From Poa pratensis (lineage: Eukaryota; Streptophyta; Magnoliopsida; Poales; Poaceae): a DNA stretch of 64,000 nucleotides. Below the pieces are notes generated by a model that was given only the letters and a program-made list of their open reading frames with translations, searched no databases and was not told where the DNA came from. Below are positions 46,501 through 57,734 of the stretch, in pieces (within the stretch, counting starts at the first letter, position 1; each line of letters starts with the position of its first letter). The stretch spans positions 53,419,626-53,483,625 of the forward strand of contig CAMZMU010000059.1 in NCBI GenBank assembly GCA_947311845.1. The letters run 5' to 3'. A program made the translations under genes and the position numbers.

Positions 46501-48225
46501 CAAATAATCGTCCGTATCCGCATCCTCTTCGCCCTCGCGCAGCGGGCTGCGATCCGGTCCCCACACTTTGGTGGAGAGATCTCCATCTTCGGTGATTTGG
46601 CGGTCGAACAGCTGCAGTATGGACAAGGCAAATATGGATTAGTCCGATGGTATTTTGATGAAGTATAGATTGATTCGGAGAATGGTGAACAAACCTGTGG
46701 GGGAAGTGCATCTCGGTGGAACGGCTCCACGCCCCACCGCCACTTGTCCGACATCTCGGTGTAGGCGATGGCGTTTACCCGTCTCTTGACGGAAGCTCTG
46801 GTGAGGTCATGTTTGCTGATCCGGGTAGGATCTAGCAAACCACTCATGTGGCAAATCTTGTGCTCACGTTGTTGAAGAGGACTGACACGGCGGAAGACGA
46901 AGGTCCGGAGGAGATCGTCCGAGAGCAGGCCCTTCTCCAGAAAATCCTCCAGAGTCTTATCTATGATTTGAAGCTCCGCAAGAGTGTCAGCCGGATCATA
47001 TCTGAAGTTTAATTCGGCTGTGGGGGGCTCGATCCTGAACTCGGGCAAGTTGAGAGCATCATGGCCTTCAGCGCTCTTCACGTAGAAGAAAGACCTTTGC
47101 CATTTCCTGCAAGTATCCAGGCCAGTGATCCGAGGAAAGATGGAGCCCGCCCTCGGAGTAATGCTAGCCGAACCGCAAGCGGTCATCACTTTCGGGTCAC
47201 TGCCCGGGATAGTCTGTTTACGGAGGTGGAAGTACTTCGCCCAGGCTTGTACTGTCGGCCAGAGACCAAGATACCCTCGGTAAAGGAGGTAAAAGCCGAC
47301 AGGAGACAAAGGCGTTAGCCGGAAGGTGGTGAGGCTGCAGGCCAAAGAAATCTAGGAAAGCCCGGAAGAAGTCACTCGCCGGGAGTCCGAATCCGCGCTC
47401 GAAGTGCGCTAGAAATACAACGCGTTCACCCGGTTGGGTGATCGGTTTGAGTTCCTTCCCCGGTTTTCGGCATATAACTTCAGGTGTTATACGCCGGGTG
47501 CTCAGCAGCCATTCCAGGTCATCTGTTGTAACATCGGAACCCTCCCAACTGCCGGGGGGCAGCTTCGGCATATCCGAATCAGTCCTGCAAGAAATTGGAG
47601 ATAGCCGAGTTAGGAGATTCGGAATCTCTAATCCAGAACGAATCGGATAATGGCATAACCGAATCAGATGTAAAGCAATTCGGTAAAAGCTATCCCGGAT
47701 AAAGTTGTCTAGTTACTGCGGAAAAGTAATTCGGCTGGTAACTACAAACACCTTTTCGTGAGAATCTAGGGTTACGCAAGATCTACCGCAGCAGTAAAAT
47801 AGAGAGGAAATCCCGAGTAAAAATATGTGGAACTGCTCAAGCGGTGGCAAGCCAAACTAGGGCAATCTAGTGCAAAACCTAGAAAGGAGATCTAGGGAAT
47901 GCACTAAGGCGTGACAATGGACTCGTACACGAGTGAATCTACAAGAAACAGGCGCAAGTTCCCAGCGGGATATGAACTCGCTCAAGGTCGCCATGGCCGG
48001 AGAAAAAGGAGCTTACGGTTGCGATGCAGCGAGGAAGAAGCTCGGTGAAGAAACGGCGGTGCAGGGCGCGGTGCGCGGCTCCGGGAAGTTTTCTCCGGCG
48101 TTGTCGAGGTCTCCGGCTCGGCGAAGGCGAGATCGCAGCAGCGTCAATGGCACGGATGGAGTTCTCGAAGTGGGAAGTGCGGGGAAGAAGAAGAGGAACC
48201 CCACACCCCTATTATAGCCGCTCGC
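43550..48225 (-). pseudogene. Antisense spliced gene of the Tat element (PF04195-type/coiled coil)
   Basis: Read on the minus strand. Promoter GCTATAATAGGGG at about 48207-48222; leader exon with donor ACC|GTAAGC at 48014; exon 47584-46695 with start ATG at 47571; exons 46611-46238, 46150-45349, 45024-44601 and 44504-43550. All borders are GT..AG with pyrimidine runs. The first coding exon opens MPKLPPGSWEG and has the gypsy-type 'transposase' motif GERVVFLAHFERGFGLPASD. The middle exons are Pro/Ser/Thr-rich, with an acidic part and a basic KRMKKTASKPNR cluster that could be a nuclear signal. Then comes a long coiled coil (44.6-44.95 kb) and a tail with four diverged repeats of PATDSAKTAEQALVKT. 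Breaks near 47302, 47276 and 44006 are each one lost base. Such antisense ORFs are known in Tat elements; their role is unknown. Confidence 0.8.
45045..45300. repeat. CTCGGGGACT hairpins in an intron of the antisense gene
   Basis: Four copies of TCTCGGGGACTGG or close variants (about 45058, 45103, 45168 and 45283). At least two are followed by an inverted partner (CCCGAGA, CCCGAGAT), forming small hairpins. The core matches the CTTCGGGGACTAC directly before the 3' LTR. Confidence 0.7.
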
Positions 48226-48612
48226 TGGTAACTGACGCACTACCGCGCGGTTTTCGGGGCGTGGCCGGATCAGATGTGCCCTGAAACTCTGTGGTCGCAG
48301 CTGTGGCCGTATATTTCAAGCACATGGTGGGTCACGGAATTGGAAGCGGTCGCGCCGGATCGGGTGCGCCGGTCAACGGAGAAACCGAGGAGGCGTGGTC
48401 ATTTAGTCAAATGCACTCAAGTACCTGATGGATCCGGATAACGGGCTGTCAGTGACAAGTCAAATCAAAGACCCGGATTATGAGGCTTTGCGCAGAGATT
48501 CCCTGCCAAGTGTCCCGGGAAATCCTGAGACATTGTGTGATATGGGATTCGGTTAATGGCGTTTGTTTTAAACCTGCTACGGCCCTCCATCCGAGGCTGT
48601 AGGACCGCACCA

Positions 48613-48626
48613 GCTTCGGGGACTAC
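48613..48626 (+). other. Polypurine-type tract before the 3' LTR
   Basis: CTTCGGGGACTAC precedes TGTCGGGG of the 3' LTR. It is the expected plus-strand primer site, though less pure in purines than usual. Its last five bases ACTAC equal the target duplication by chance or by preference. Confidence 0.65.
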
Positions 48627-49572
48627 TGTCGGGGGGCTGCCCCCGGGTAGGGCAAAGAGCTGTAAAGAGTGGGCCGGATCAAGGTCAAGCCGGATCACTT
48701 GGGCCGGATCCCTTGGACCGGATCACTTGGGAGAGTCGGTTGGCTCTCAATCATGCTAAAGTGCAGGGAGAGGCCAAAAGGCATCAGACAAAGTCTAGCC
48801 GGATCAGAGGAAGGGATCCGGCTTAACCTAGCCGGGTTGGTCAGGAAGGATCCGGCACAGGGCAATGTCGGATAATGCACAAGGGCCAAGTAATGTCAGT
48901 AAGTTCACGGGTCCTGCAGGTCTCCTGCCCGAGGCTCAGAAGACAGCCAGGTCGAGCCACGGGTTTTCCGGGTCGCAAGGCCCTAGGCGCTGACTCGGCT
49001 ATTTCGGGAAAGGGCAGTGGCCTAGGCTCCGGTGGGCTACGCTGGCTTAAGCTCAAAGAGGAAAAGATAGACCTGCCGTTGGACTGACGATGAACTGGAC
49101 TGAGTGACAGTAGCCAGAGCTTGTCCTGTTCCTCTTGTCCATGCCATTGTCATCTCCGGCCAGGGCAGAATGGTAATCCGGTTAGTGTATAAATAGACCA
49201 GCACATCCTCCAGGGCGAGGGACGACGAAGAAGAAGCCTCATTTCCCCCCTTGCTCCATCTTCCTCCTAGAGCTCTCACCATTGTTGCTTCATACAGCTC
49301 AAGGAGCACTTTGTACTTGTGATCATTGAGATATAAAGAGAGTAGGCTAGTGCTGCAGTAGGGGTGTTACCTCCACAAGAGGGCCCCGAAGCAGGGTACA
49401 TCTTCGTGTGCTTTGGTTGCTCTTGGTTTTGCTCGTTCTTGGTTCTTCTTGCGTGTTCTTCGTTCTTCATGCGTGCTTCTTGAGCGCGCACACCCTCCCC
49501 GGATCCGCCAACGTCCTAGCGAGCCCCCAACTTAAGCCATCATATGGCATCTGCCGTGACACCACCACGACA
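48627..49572 (+). repeat. 3' LTR of the Tat element
   Basis: Same length as the 5' LTR. Differences cluster at 48730-48780 and at the right end after 49400. The two length differences are C/CC near 48674 and GGG/GGGG near 49163, both in homopolymers. Confidence 0.97.
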
Positions 49573-49577
49573 ACTAC
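49573..49577 (+). repeat. Target site duplication ACTAC, right
   Basis: Matches 35173-35177. The pre-insertion site would read AACAACGACTACGGAGAC. Confidence 0.95.
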
Positions 49578-50340
49578 GGAGACAGATAGTACCTTTTCTT
49601 CGATCAAGAAAAAATAGATAGCATCTGCCCCTTCAACAAAGAGAGGTCCTCCTTTCTCTTCCTCTTGCGGGCCCTACGATCAGCTCAAAGTCGGAATGTT
49701 CCTGTAAGACAAAATTAACTAACTCAACTGGTACATGTAAAAGGAATTCCGAATCAATTCTTTTTTCTATACTGTACCCGGCTAGCTAACATAAGATCCC
49801 GAGTCCAAGTACGTTAGGCCTACTAAAAAATGTGACATGTTGAGATCTTCAACATTTGTCCTAATTAAAAGAGATACATAGGTCGTGCACTTGTACTCAC
49901 TTTCTACACACACAGAGAGAGGTCTAGCTCGTGTCCTAGTCCCCTACCTGCCTCTTCCCTTTTACCCCGATTCCTGTTTAAACTTTATGGTACTACGGGT
50001 GATTACCGAGTCATTAGTCTACGACCTACTCCTTTTGGAAGTACTAATAATTAATTAAGCCTGGCTCTTTTGAAGAGCATCCTGTCTTTTTCCCATCTAA
50101 TAAGGCTAGCTAGACCAAATGAAATCAAATCCTAATCCTTCCTCCGTAAAAAGACAAACATTTCCTAGTTCTCCTGATAAAGTTGGCCCTGATACTCAGA
50201 GTATATGACGACATTACTAAGTATAACAAAGACGCGCAAATCCGTGGCCTCTCCGCGCTCCGGTCACTGTAGGTGATACAGTGTTGAACAGTGCCCGCGG
50301 CATTTTTGCAAGAAAGTCCCTCACTTTCTAGAAATTACGA
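49578..50340. other. No gene recognised
   Basis: Mixed intergenic DNA, the right-hand continuation of the sequence at 35.17 kb. No frame or transposon end is visible. Confidence 0.5.
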
Positions 50341-50348
50341 TTAGGTCC

Positions 50349-50362
50349 TTTTATATATAAAC
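50349..50362 (+). promoter_or_regulatory. TATA box before a GC-rich leader
   Basis: TTTTATATATAAACAG is followed 25 bp later by AACCCTAGACC, a telo-box-like motif often found in leaders of plant housekeeping genes. A GC-rich exon-like stretch follows. Confidence 0.5.
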
Positions 50363-50414
50363 AGAGCCCTAACCCTAGACCGCAATCCCTGTCATTTTCC
50401 CCATTCTCCTCCCG

Positions 50415-50990
50415 ATGCCCGCCGGCGCCGCCACCTCGCGCTCTCCTCCACCCCGATGCGGCTCCAGCTCGAGACGGCTCTCCTCCGGCGGCCCGCCGTT
50501 CAAGGGCGAGCGTCTTCCACAAGCGAGTAGCGGAAGCCCAGCAAGGTCGCCACCCCCACCGCGCCTCCTCCTCCTCGCCGCGCGCCTCCCCAGCTTCCTC
50601 TTAGGCCGCCGCCGGACAGAGCGACTGTTGTGGAGCCCCTCGCAAGCGGCGCTCCGTGCTCCGTGCTCAGCAGCGCAAGCACCAGCGGAGCTCCGACCAC
50701 CTCTGACCGGAAACGCATCTACTCGCCAGAACCAGCGCCCCGGCCTGCTCCGCCCTCGACCTCCTGCAGATGGACGGCGCTGAGGCCGCTGCCGCCGCCG
50801 CTTCGTCAATCTGCTAGCAGCACGCCGTCAGAGACCTGCTGAGCGACGCTCCCTCTGCAGGACCTCCTCGCTCGCCATCCTTCCAGATCCTGTCAACCTC
50901 TGTCGCCCGATCTATCGCCTAACCACGAGTAGTAGCGGCGCTGGACTTGGAGGCCGTCCGCGTTGAGATCACCCGACACCGTAAGCCCCC
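50415..50990 (+). other. GC-rich 5' exon-like stretch
   Basis: An ATG at 50415 opens MPAGAATSRSPPPRCG and stays open to 50783, but two other frames are open as well because the DNA is about 70 per cent GC. A donor-like CACC|GTAAGC is at about 50981. It may be the first exon of the gene that includes the DUF223-like exon at 52647. The protein is not recognised. Confidence 0.3.
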
Positions 50991-52646
50991 ATCTCATCCC
51001 CTCTCCGCTTCAAAACCTCATTTTCATCTTCGTCATGCCCCTGCCTCTGCACCTGCAGACAACGACGATGAGGAGATCCAGCTGCTGCTGGTCGCCTCCA
51101 CTGTCAAGGAGATGCATAAGGGGAGGAGCTCTTGCCCGTGCCCGTGCTCTGCCACTGCATATAATGAGAAAGAGGACCAATATGAGCAGATTCTGATGTG
51201 ATATAAATTAGTGGCTTGAATGAAATTTGAAATTATTGAGGTTTGCACGGAAACGATGCATTCAAGAATGAATATATGTTTATTTCTGTCAACACCTATT
51301 TAATACTAATTACGATAAATATTCTCCATGCTAGCTACTTAGTAGTCCTTACAGAAATTTCTTTTGCATGCTTTTTTATTTTGAGCATACAAATATAAAT
51401 CTTGGAGCGTAGCCAGGGAACAAAATAGGTATAGAAAGTGCAGTTACAAATTACAATACATGATGAGCGACTAGCAACTTGATACTTTAATCTTGACTTT
51501 TATGTAAATAATACAACAAAAGAGCATGGATGGTTATCATTACATCAGTACATATATGATAGGAGTACCACGGTTGTGTTTTTTGGCCACTAATAAACTG
51601 ACATTGTGTACAGTTAGTAATATTTTTTGTGATACAAACTATCAACTATAAGGCGATTTTGTTGTTAATCATAGCAAATTCGATGTTTCAGACCCCTATC
51701 CCAGACTATGCATATCAGAATGGCCAATGTTTTCTTCATTGTCCTTCTACTGCTTGGCAATCTAATGTGGGCTTTAGTTCTTTGTTCAAAAACTTACAAA
51801 GCTTTAATTAGGTCAAGGTTATTTCCATTGTTCTACTTAAGTTAAAATCTGGAGTTTCTTTCTTGCAGCTCTGAATTTTGTTGCAAGAAAGCACATGTGC
51901 ATCATTCTGTATGTACCACAAGATTTCGAAGTTATTTGTTCACACTATTCTTCGGCTTGACAATCGGTACAAATTGACATCAAAAGGAACAAAAAAATGT
52001 AGGACTGAAGGTGATATTTTTTAGTTGCAATTTTTCATAGAGCCATATATATACATGCTTATACGCTCAGCCGAGCCGACTGTTCTGACATTTTTTGTTT
52101 TTCATCAGATATATTCCAGGGATATTAGTATCATGCTAGCACAAGGCTACGTCATCTCTACGCACTCCAGGTTTAAATACAATTGCTGCTGTAGGAAGCA
52201 GCAATCATTTTTTTGACAGATATTGGTTATTCTTTTTTCCATATCTTTAAAAGCTTAAATTCCATATAGTAGAATTTTTTTCATGTTAAGGACACAAAGG
52301 ACATGGTTTGACTTGAGTTTATATTTTGTATTGGAATGCCAACTATCCTTCTGTAATGCTAATAAGCTTTTGGTAATGGAATAAGTCCTTCATAATATAC
52401 ATGCACAATAGGTACACAAATTAATTTCTACTGCTCAACATATATAAAAGGCACCTTCCCTATAAAATTAAATTCAGCTTCTATACTCAAAATGTATTAT
52501 GTCCACCGATATGATTCCACAATTGTAATTCTTACTCTTATTTCGACATCGCTGTCATCCATGGGAAAAATCTTATACTTGCTACAACCCAAAGTTTTAC
52601 ATTATAATAAAAACTTCACTAAATTATATTTACACTCTTACCCCAG
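50991..52646. other. Intron-like AT-rich DNA
   Basis: T-rich DNA between the GC-rich leader and the DUF223-like exon. Open frames at 50947-51201 have no known domain. Nothing else is recognised. Confidence 0.4.
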
Positions 52647-52860
52647 GGTAATGTCATTGAAAGATGCATAGCAAAGGACCAAGTAGCCATGTTCAGAAGA
52701 AAGCTAAAAGAAGACACAGTGTACAAAATCCAGCAGTTCATGGTTGCTGGACAGAAGATGAGGCACATGGTTGCGGAACGCCTATACAGGATCAAACTTG
52801 CAAGGTACACAAAAATAATTGAAGTCTCTCCACAGCCTGACGATTTTCCTTTCTCATTCT
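52647..52860 (+). pseudogene. RPA-like OB-fold fragment (DUF223 type)
   Basis: After the acceptor CTTACCCCAG the frame reads GNVIERCIAKDQVAMFRRKL, then EDTVYKIQQFMV, then RYTKIIEVSPQPDDFPF. This order matches the middle of the DUF223 domain in plant proteins related to replication protein A subunit 1: a 'G..I.a.i......F...l.eG.vY.i..f.v' core and a 'fT..T.v..v....FP' end. RPA-like proteins bind single-stranded DNA; in plants many such genes are linked to Helitrons or are multiplied. The N-terminal part of the domain (with its Trp) is not found upstream, and after 52860 the frame soon ends. A donor-like AAG|GTACAC at 52805 lies inside, but the frame reads through it with conserved residues. 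Probably a gene fragment. Confidence 0.55.
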
Positions 52861-52869
52861 TCCTCTCAT

Positions 52870-52965
52870 CTCTTCATCCTTTTTGTTTGGTCTCCGATGT
52901 AGTATGCTGAGCTCGAGATCCCTTTTGTTTGGTCTCCGATGTGGTGTGCTGAGTTCGGAAAGAGG
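52870..52965. repeat. 46-bp tandem duplication
   Basis: TTTTGTTTGGTCTCCGATGT occurs at 52879 and 52925, followed by GTATGCTGAG or GTGTGCTGAG. Confidence 0.85.
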
Positions 52966-54160
52966 AGGATGTATGCCTCGCACGGCGGCGGACAGCCAAT
53001 CAATCAGCATGCAACCTTTTTTAGAACCGGACATCTCTTCTACGCAATTGTAGTTTTAAAATCAATCTCATGGCCAGCAGCATCTGCAATTTTAGTTCAT
53101 TCCCTTCCGATTTTTTTTTGTGCTGCTCGGTATCAATTGGAGTGTCATGCTCCAATCTCCCAAGTCTGTCTCCCTTTTATCTTTGTTGATGAATTACCTG
53201 TACTACTCACACCGCAAAAAAAAGAGGAGAATTAGACATACTACTCAATTAACAGTGTTAAACAATTCAGATGACGTGGAAGTTCGATTTTCAGTTACTA
53301 TTTATGCTGACACTCTAGATTAGGAAGGATTTTCTTTTGTAACTTTAGCTATGCCTTCTTCACCAATCATATATAATTTATACATGAGTGTTTTATTTCC
53401 TTTTAAACGTGCGTCGTACTGTGGAGATAATCATATACTATATTCAACTATGCACGGGTTAGATTTTATCCTTCTTGCATTGATATGCAAACTCAATATT
53501 TTCTAACGTTCTGTGTGTTCTACAGGTTATTATATTTTCATTCAAAGTTTCAACTAGCAATGTTGATTTTTGTTGACTGCCAGTATCTAATTGAGTGTGG
53601 AATACAGACTGTTTTTTGTCGTTGTACCTCATCTTATTTTAGTTGCTATGCATTTCTCTCTTATCCCTCATGTTTCTTAGGCCTCAAAGTAGTTCATGCT
53701 TGCTTTTTTATTATGGATTCATGGTATAATTTTGTAGCTACACATTTGCATTCATGCTTTATTGAACAATTTGTTCGTGGTAGTTCATGATCTGCATCTA
53801 CAAAAAAGTTTTGAATATTTCATTTGCCCCATTAGATTTTTCTTTTCATGAATGGCGCTTACTTTTTTGCCACAAAATCTGCAGACCGTGGTATCTGCCC
53901 CATTTAAACCAGACAAATGCCACTCTTCAACTTAAGATTTTTAGATAGAGACTACAAACATATCCAATTTAAGTAATGAATGATTTATGTATTCCCTTTT
54001 GTCATAAATGACATCTGACTACTTTTTCGGTCTTTTTGATTAATTTGTCATAAGGGTGCGGCGTGTCGCCGCACCGAATTCAACTAGTATGATAAAATCA
54101 AGTTGCGGTTTTCTAGTTACAAATCATGATGCTGCGGCAAACAGAAGCTTCAAAGGACGA
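52966..54160. other. No gene recognised
   Basis: AT-rich intergenic DNA; open frames at 52939-53235 and 53485-53790 show no domain. GTGCGGCGTGTCGCCGCAC near 54056 is a small perfect hairpin. Confidence 0.45.
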
Positions 54161-54164
54161 TGTG

Positions 54165-54167
<3 letters not shown>

Positions 54168-54196
<29 letters not shown>
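54168..54196. repeat. Poly-G tract
   Basis: About 29 consecutive G bases. It makes a false Gly-rich open frame at 54126-54332. The true length is uncertain. Confidence 0.85.
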
Positions 54197-54197
<1 letters not shown>

Positions 54198-54632
54198 AAA
54201 GAAAATCTGTACGGAGAAAACCATGCATGGATTCGGACTCTAGTTGTGACTTGGCGACTCTTTTCGTACACACCAAGCCGTGCACCTCGCTCTTCACTCC
54301 TGCCTGCGAGTAGTACTAAAAAACAGATTTAATATGTGCTTATGAAAAACCGGTAGTCATATTGATTAGTTAGCATTTCTTTTCTTGTTACTCCTAAATC
54401 AACACGGGTCCACCCAAATGACCAAACCAGAGTCTCTCCGCTACCCACCGGCCACCACCTCCTGCGGCGCGGCGACTCTTGCCGGCGGCCACGTGACGTG
54501 ACGCCTCGACGCCGAAAGCGCCGACGACGCCACCGCTGTTCGACGGAATGCCTCCTGAGAAGAATGCCTCCTGAGAAGAAGCGCAACGATGGAGGAATAG
54601 ACGATTGCATTGCAGAACACGTTAATACAAAG

Positions 54633-57420
54633 ATGCATCCCCGGATGGAGCGCTCTCGCTCTCGCGGTGGCTCTCAGCCACCGCGGCCGCCCACCACCAG
54701 CCACTGCCAGCCCCGCGCCGCTAGCTCTCCACCGCCCGTCTCCGCCGCCTCCTGCGTCGGGGACGCCCCGCTCACGCCCGCGCCGGCCGAGCGGACCACG
54801 CCGCCCTCAGCCCGCCCGAAGGAAGGTTCGTCGCCCGTCAGCTCCCCGCTCCCCTCGCGTCCTCCCGCCGTCTTGGCTCCACACACCTGCTCCGGTCTCC
54901 GCTCCCCTCGCTCTCGTCGCCGCCGCTCTCGCTGCAGGCGGGGGCTGCACCGCCGCGTGGCCGCAGCCAAGCTAGCCACACACGGCCTGTTTCCGCCTCC
55001 CCTGGCGAGGGCGCCACGCCAAACTCCGCGTTGGTCGCGTTCCCAGCCCGCCCATCGGGCGTCCGGTGTGTCCTGCTTCCCGTCCCCGCCATCCCGCTCT
55101 ACCTCGACCCGCGCCCCTCGCGTCCTACCCCCAGCCTGGCTGGCGCCTGCTGATCCGAAGAGCGCGTCGCCCCTGCCTGCGCCGTCCCGCGTGTTCCGCC
55201 GCATCGCGCTGTGCGCCCGGCGAAATCTTCGCCGCGTATCAAGAAGAGGTTCGGCTCTGCGGTCTGCGCTCCGTCTGCTGGGGAGGGAGCCACCTCTGCC
55301 GTCGAGCTCTTCGTCACTGCGCTCGCCCCCGTCTCGCGACCGTTAATCGGCACGTCGTCGCAAACGGGCTCACCTTCCTCTTCTCATCCTTTGGGGACCG
55401 CTTCCGTGTGCGCGACATTGGTGGCGACGTCTTCTGCACGACGGTCTCTGGGCCACGCGTTGCCGCGGTGATCCTCCGGCGGTGAGCCTTCGTCTTCGCC
55501 GGCGTCGTGTTCCGCCTCCTCCGCGTCCCGCCTCCTGACACCAACGGTCAGAAATCCAGACGAGGGTGGGGCCCGCCTTCAGGGGGCCACGCAGGAACCC
55601 ACGTGCCACGACCCGCGTCAGCCGTCACTGCCCAACTATCCTGCGACACGTCCCCGCTCGCTGCCACCTCCCCCGTTGCTGGGTCAACCTGTCCCCGATC
55701 ACCGCCATCCACTTCAGATGGCACGCCCAAGACATGGGCCGACGTCGTGCTGATGCCCTCCCGCTACTCCGTCGCGTCTGGGTAGCTCTACTGCTCCCCG
55801 TCTCCTCCGCTCGCCCCACGCCGCAAGCGCTACCTGCGCGGGAGTGTTTTCGTTGCCTTTCGATTGAGCACCTCGTCAAGGACTGTAGGGGCCCGCTCAC
55901 ATGTCGTGTGTGTCGCCGGTGCGGCCACCCAGACCGCCTTGCACTGTGTAACTCTGCTCCGCCTGCCCCATGGCCAGTGGCGGAGCCAGGAATTGAGACG
56001 AGGGTGGGGGCGAACAGTAAAAGTTGTGCCACCGGCGATTTTTTTTACAACACATGTAATCCACAATTGTACGGAAAGAACAATGTAAATAAGTCGAAGT
56101 CTCACATTATTATAGCTCACAAAATTTAGGCAAAAAAGCAAGTGTATTCAACACAAAAAAGGTTCAACAGATTCAATTTCATAAAGTGCATTACCAGTGA
56201 CATACGAATTGCATAAAAAATAAGTTTAAAACTACTAGCATGGACTCCTGCCATTTGAATTGGACAATTGGCAGCCACCATATGATCCCATACAATACAA
56301 GAGATACCTACAAAATATAAAAACTTTGTGAGTCTAAGTAGTAGTAGCACAGTTGTTCGTGTTGCTCGGTCGTGGAGTCGCGCGCCGCTTGCTCCTTCTT
56401 GCCACCGCCAATGCCCGAGATGCTGCTGCCCCTTCCTCTTCTGCTAGCTTGGCCTCCTCCCGCTCCACTACGGCAAGCCAGTCGTCCTCATCGTCCTCAT
56501 GAGTTTCTACTTGCTACATTGTATTAAAATTATTTTTATGTCAAATTCACATAACAAATAAAAACAAACTTGTTTCAATACCATCAATGAAACCTCCAAA
56601 GATCCTGGATATTTTCTTCTTTATGTGAGAAGCTTTGAGGCACCAGAATTGTTTCAGTGTAAGCATATTAATCAATTAATCCTTGGATCCACCTAGAACA
56701 CAATCAAATGATTTTGTGCAGTGTCACGGTTGATCCAACAACCTGCCCTTTTATATTCTTCCTACCGCGACCACCATGCCTCCCCAATCTGAGCTCACCT
56801 CTGTCGGCAGTCCGCGCAGCCGCACATTGTGCCGGCGGACAGTGCCACCGGATAAACAGCCCTAATCGGCTAATCCTAACCCTAGTTCATGCGAGGTTTC
56901 ATCCCTCAGCTATGTCACTGTCACACGCACCCGGCTTGCGGCTCTGACCACTCCAGCGAGGTCTCCTCCCTTCCCTTAGCTCTGCCTCCTGTTCGCCCGC
57001 CTGCACAGCTCGCCTGCCTCCGCCTCCCTGTCCGCATCAATGGCGCCGCCCTGGGGTAGCCTGCTCCGCCCTGGGGGAGCCGGGGCGGCCGCCCCCCTCG
57101 CCCGGTAGTGGCGCCGCCCCTGGCCATGGCATCGCACCACATCCCACCCCTCGCCCCCGCCGGTGCCCGATGTCTTCATCTCACACTTCAACATAGCTGC
57201 GGCGTCCAGTGATGAACCCGCGGGCGGCGCCGTCCCTGTTAACATTGCGCGGGGCCGTCGGCGTCGTCGACAAATTTTCTCGCGGCGAGGAGTTGGCATC
57301 CATCGTCTCCGTCTGCGTCCCAGCTGATGATGTGGTCGTCGACCGCTTGGGGGGCTAGCCTCGTCGTCGCGTGCCCCTGTCCGGCCCCTACCGCTGCTGT
57401 CGCGGAGATGGCGGTCGTGC
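54633..57420 (+). pseudogene. LINE ORF1, interrupted by a hAT element
   Basis: An ATG at 54633 opens MHPRMERSRSRGGSQPPRPP, and the GC-rich Pro/Ser/Arg-rich N-terminus continues with frame changes. Near 55840-55885 there is a CCHC knuckle: CFRCLSIEHLVKDC (C-x2-C-x4-H-x4-C), followed by a second, poorer one (CRVCRRCGHPDRLALC). The insertion 55975-57122 cuts the frame directly after the knuckles, and the remaining ORF1 part continues from 57131. ORF1 proteins bind the LINE RNA and act as chaperones. The exact end is not clear. Confidence 0.65.
55975..57122. mobile_element. Non-autonomous hAT element (1.15 kb) in LINE ORF1
   Basis: The left end CAGTGGCGGAGCCAGG and the inverted right end (GTAGTGGCGCCGCCCCTG) agree at about 12 of 15 positions. 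The flanks CCCATGGC (55967-55974) and GCCATGGC (57123-57130) match at 7 of 8 bases, as an aged hAT duplication would. Inside are AT-rich non-coding DNA and a GC-rich exon-like part (56750-57100); no transposase is present. Confidence 0.65.
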
Positions 57421-57734
57421 CCGTCCTACCCGCGCCCCCTGCCGCGGCGAGTCGCAGCGCCGACGCCGCGCCCTTGGAGCCTATTCGCTCCAGCGCTCGC
57501 ATCCGTGGGCGCACCCCGCAACGTTCCAGACCATACTTGATTGCGCGGTGTCGCTCAAGGCCGCGCGGGTCAGTGGGGTGCTTCTGCATCACGCCGCGCC
57601 TCCCCCCTTCTCTGCGTTGGAGATCAAAACGATGGCCGCAGCATGCCAGCTGCCGGATAAAGTGTTTGCCAGATTGACGCTGCTCTGCGGGTACCCGAAG
57701 GTGAAGATGTAGTTCCCCAATGAGTACGCCTTAC

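Larger units (their letters stand above)
35178..49572 (+). mobile_element. Complete Tat-lineage Ty3/gypsy retrotransposon (14.4 kb)
   Basis: Two 946-bp LTRs, ACTAC duplications, a primer-binding site, gag-PR-RT-RH-aRH-INT on the plus strand and a spliced antisense gene between INT and the 3' LTR. The second RNase H and the antisense gene assign it to the Tat group (Retand/RIRE2-like). By eye the LTRs differ at 11 substitutions and 2 one-base indels (about 98.8 per cent identity); at 1.3e-8 substitutions per site per year this is about 0.45 million years, a rough figure. The coding part has a frame break about every 600 bp, all in the same direction, and one in-frame stop, which is out of keeping with such a young age. 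Confidence 0.95.

Noticed and set aside
54126..54332. Gly-rich open frame
   Set aside because: It is created by the poly-G tract; no homology or splice context.
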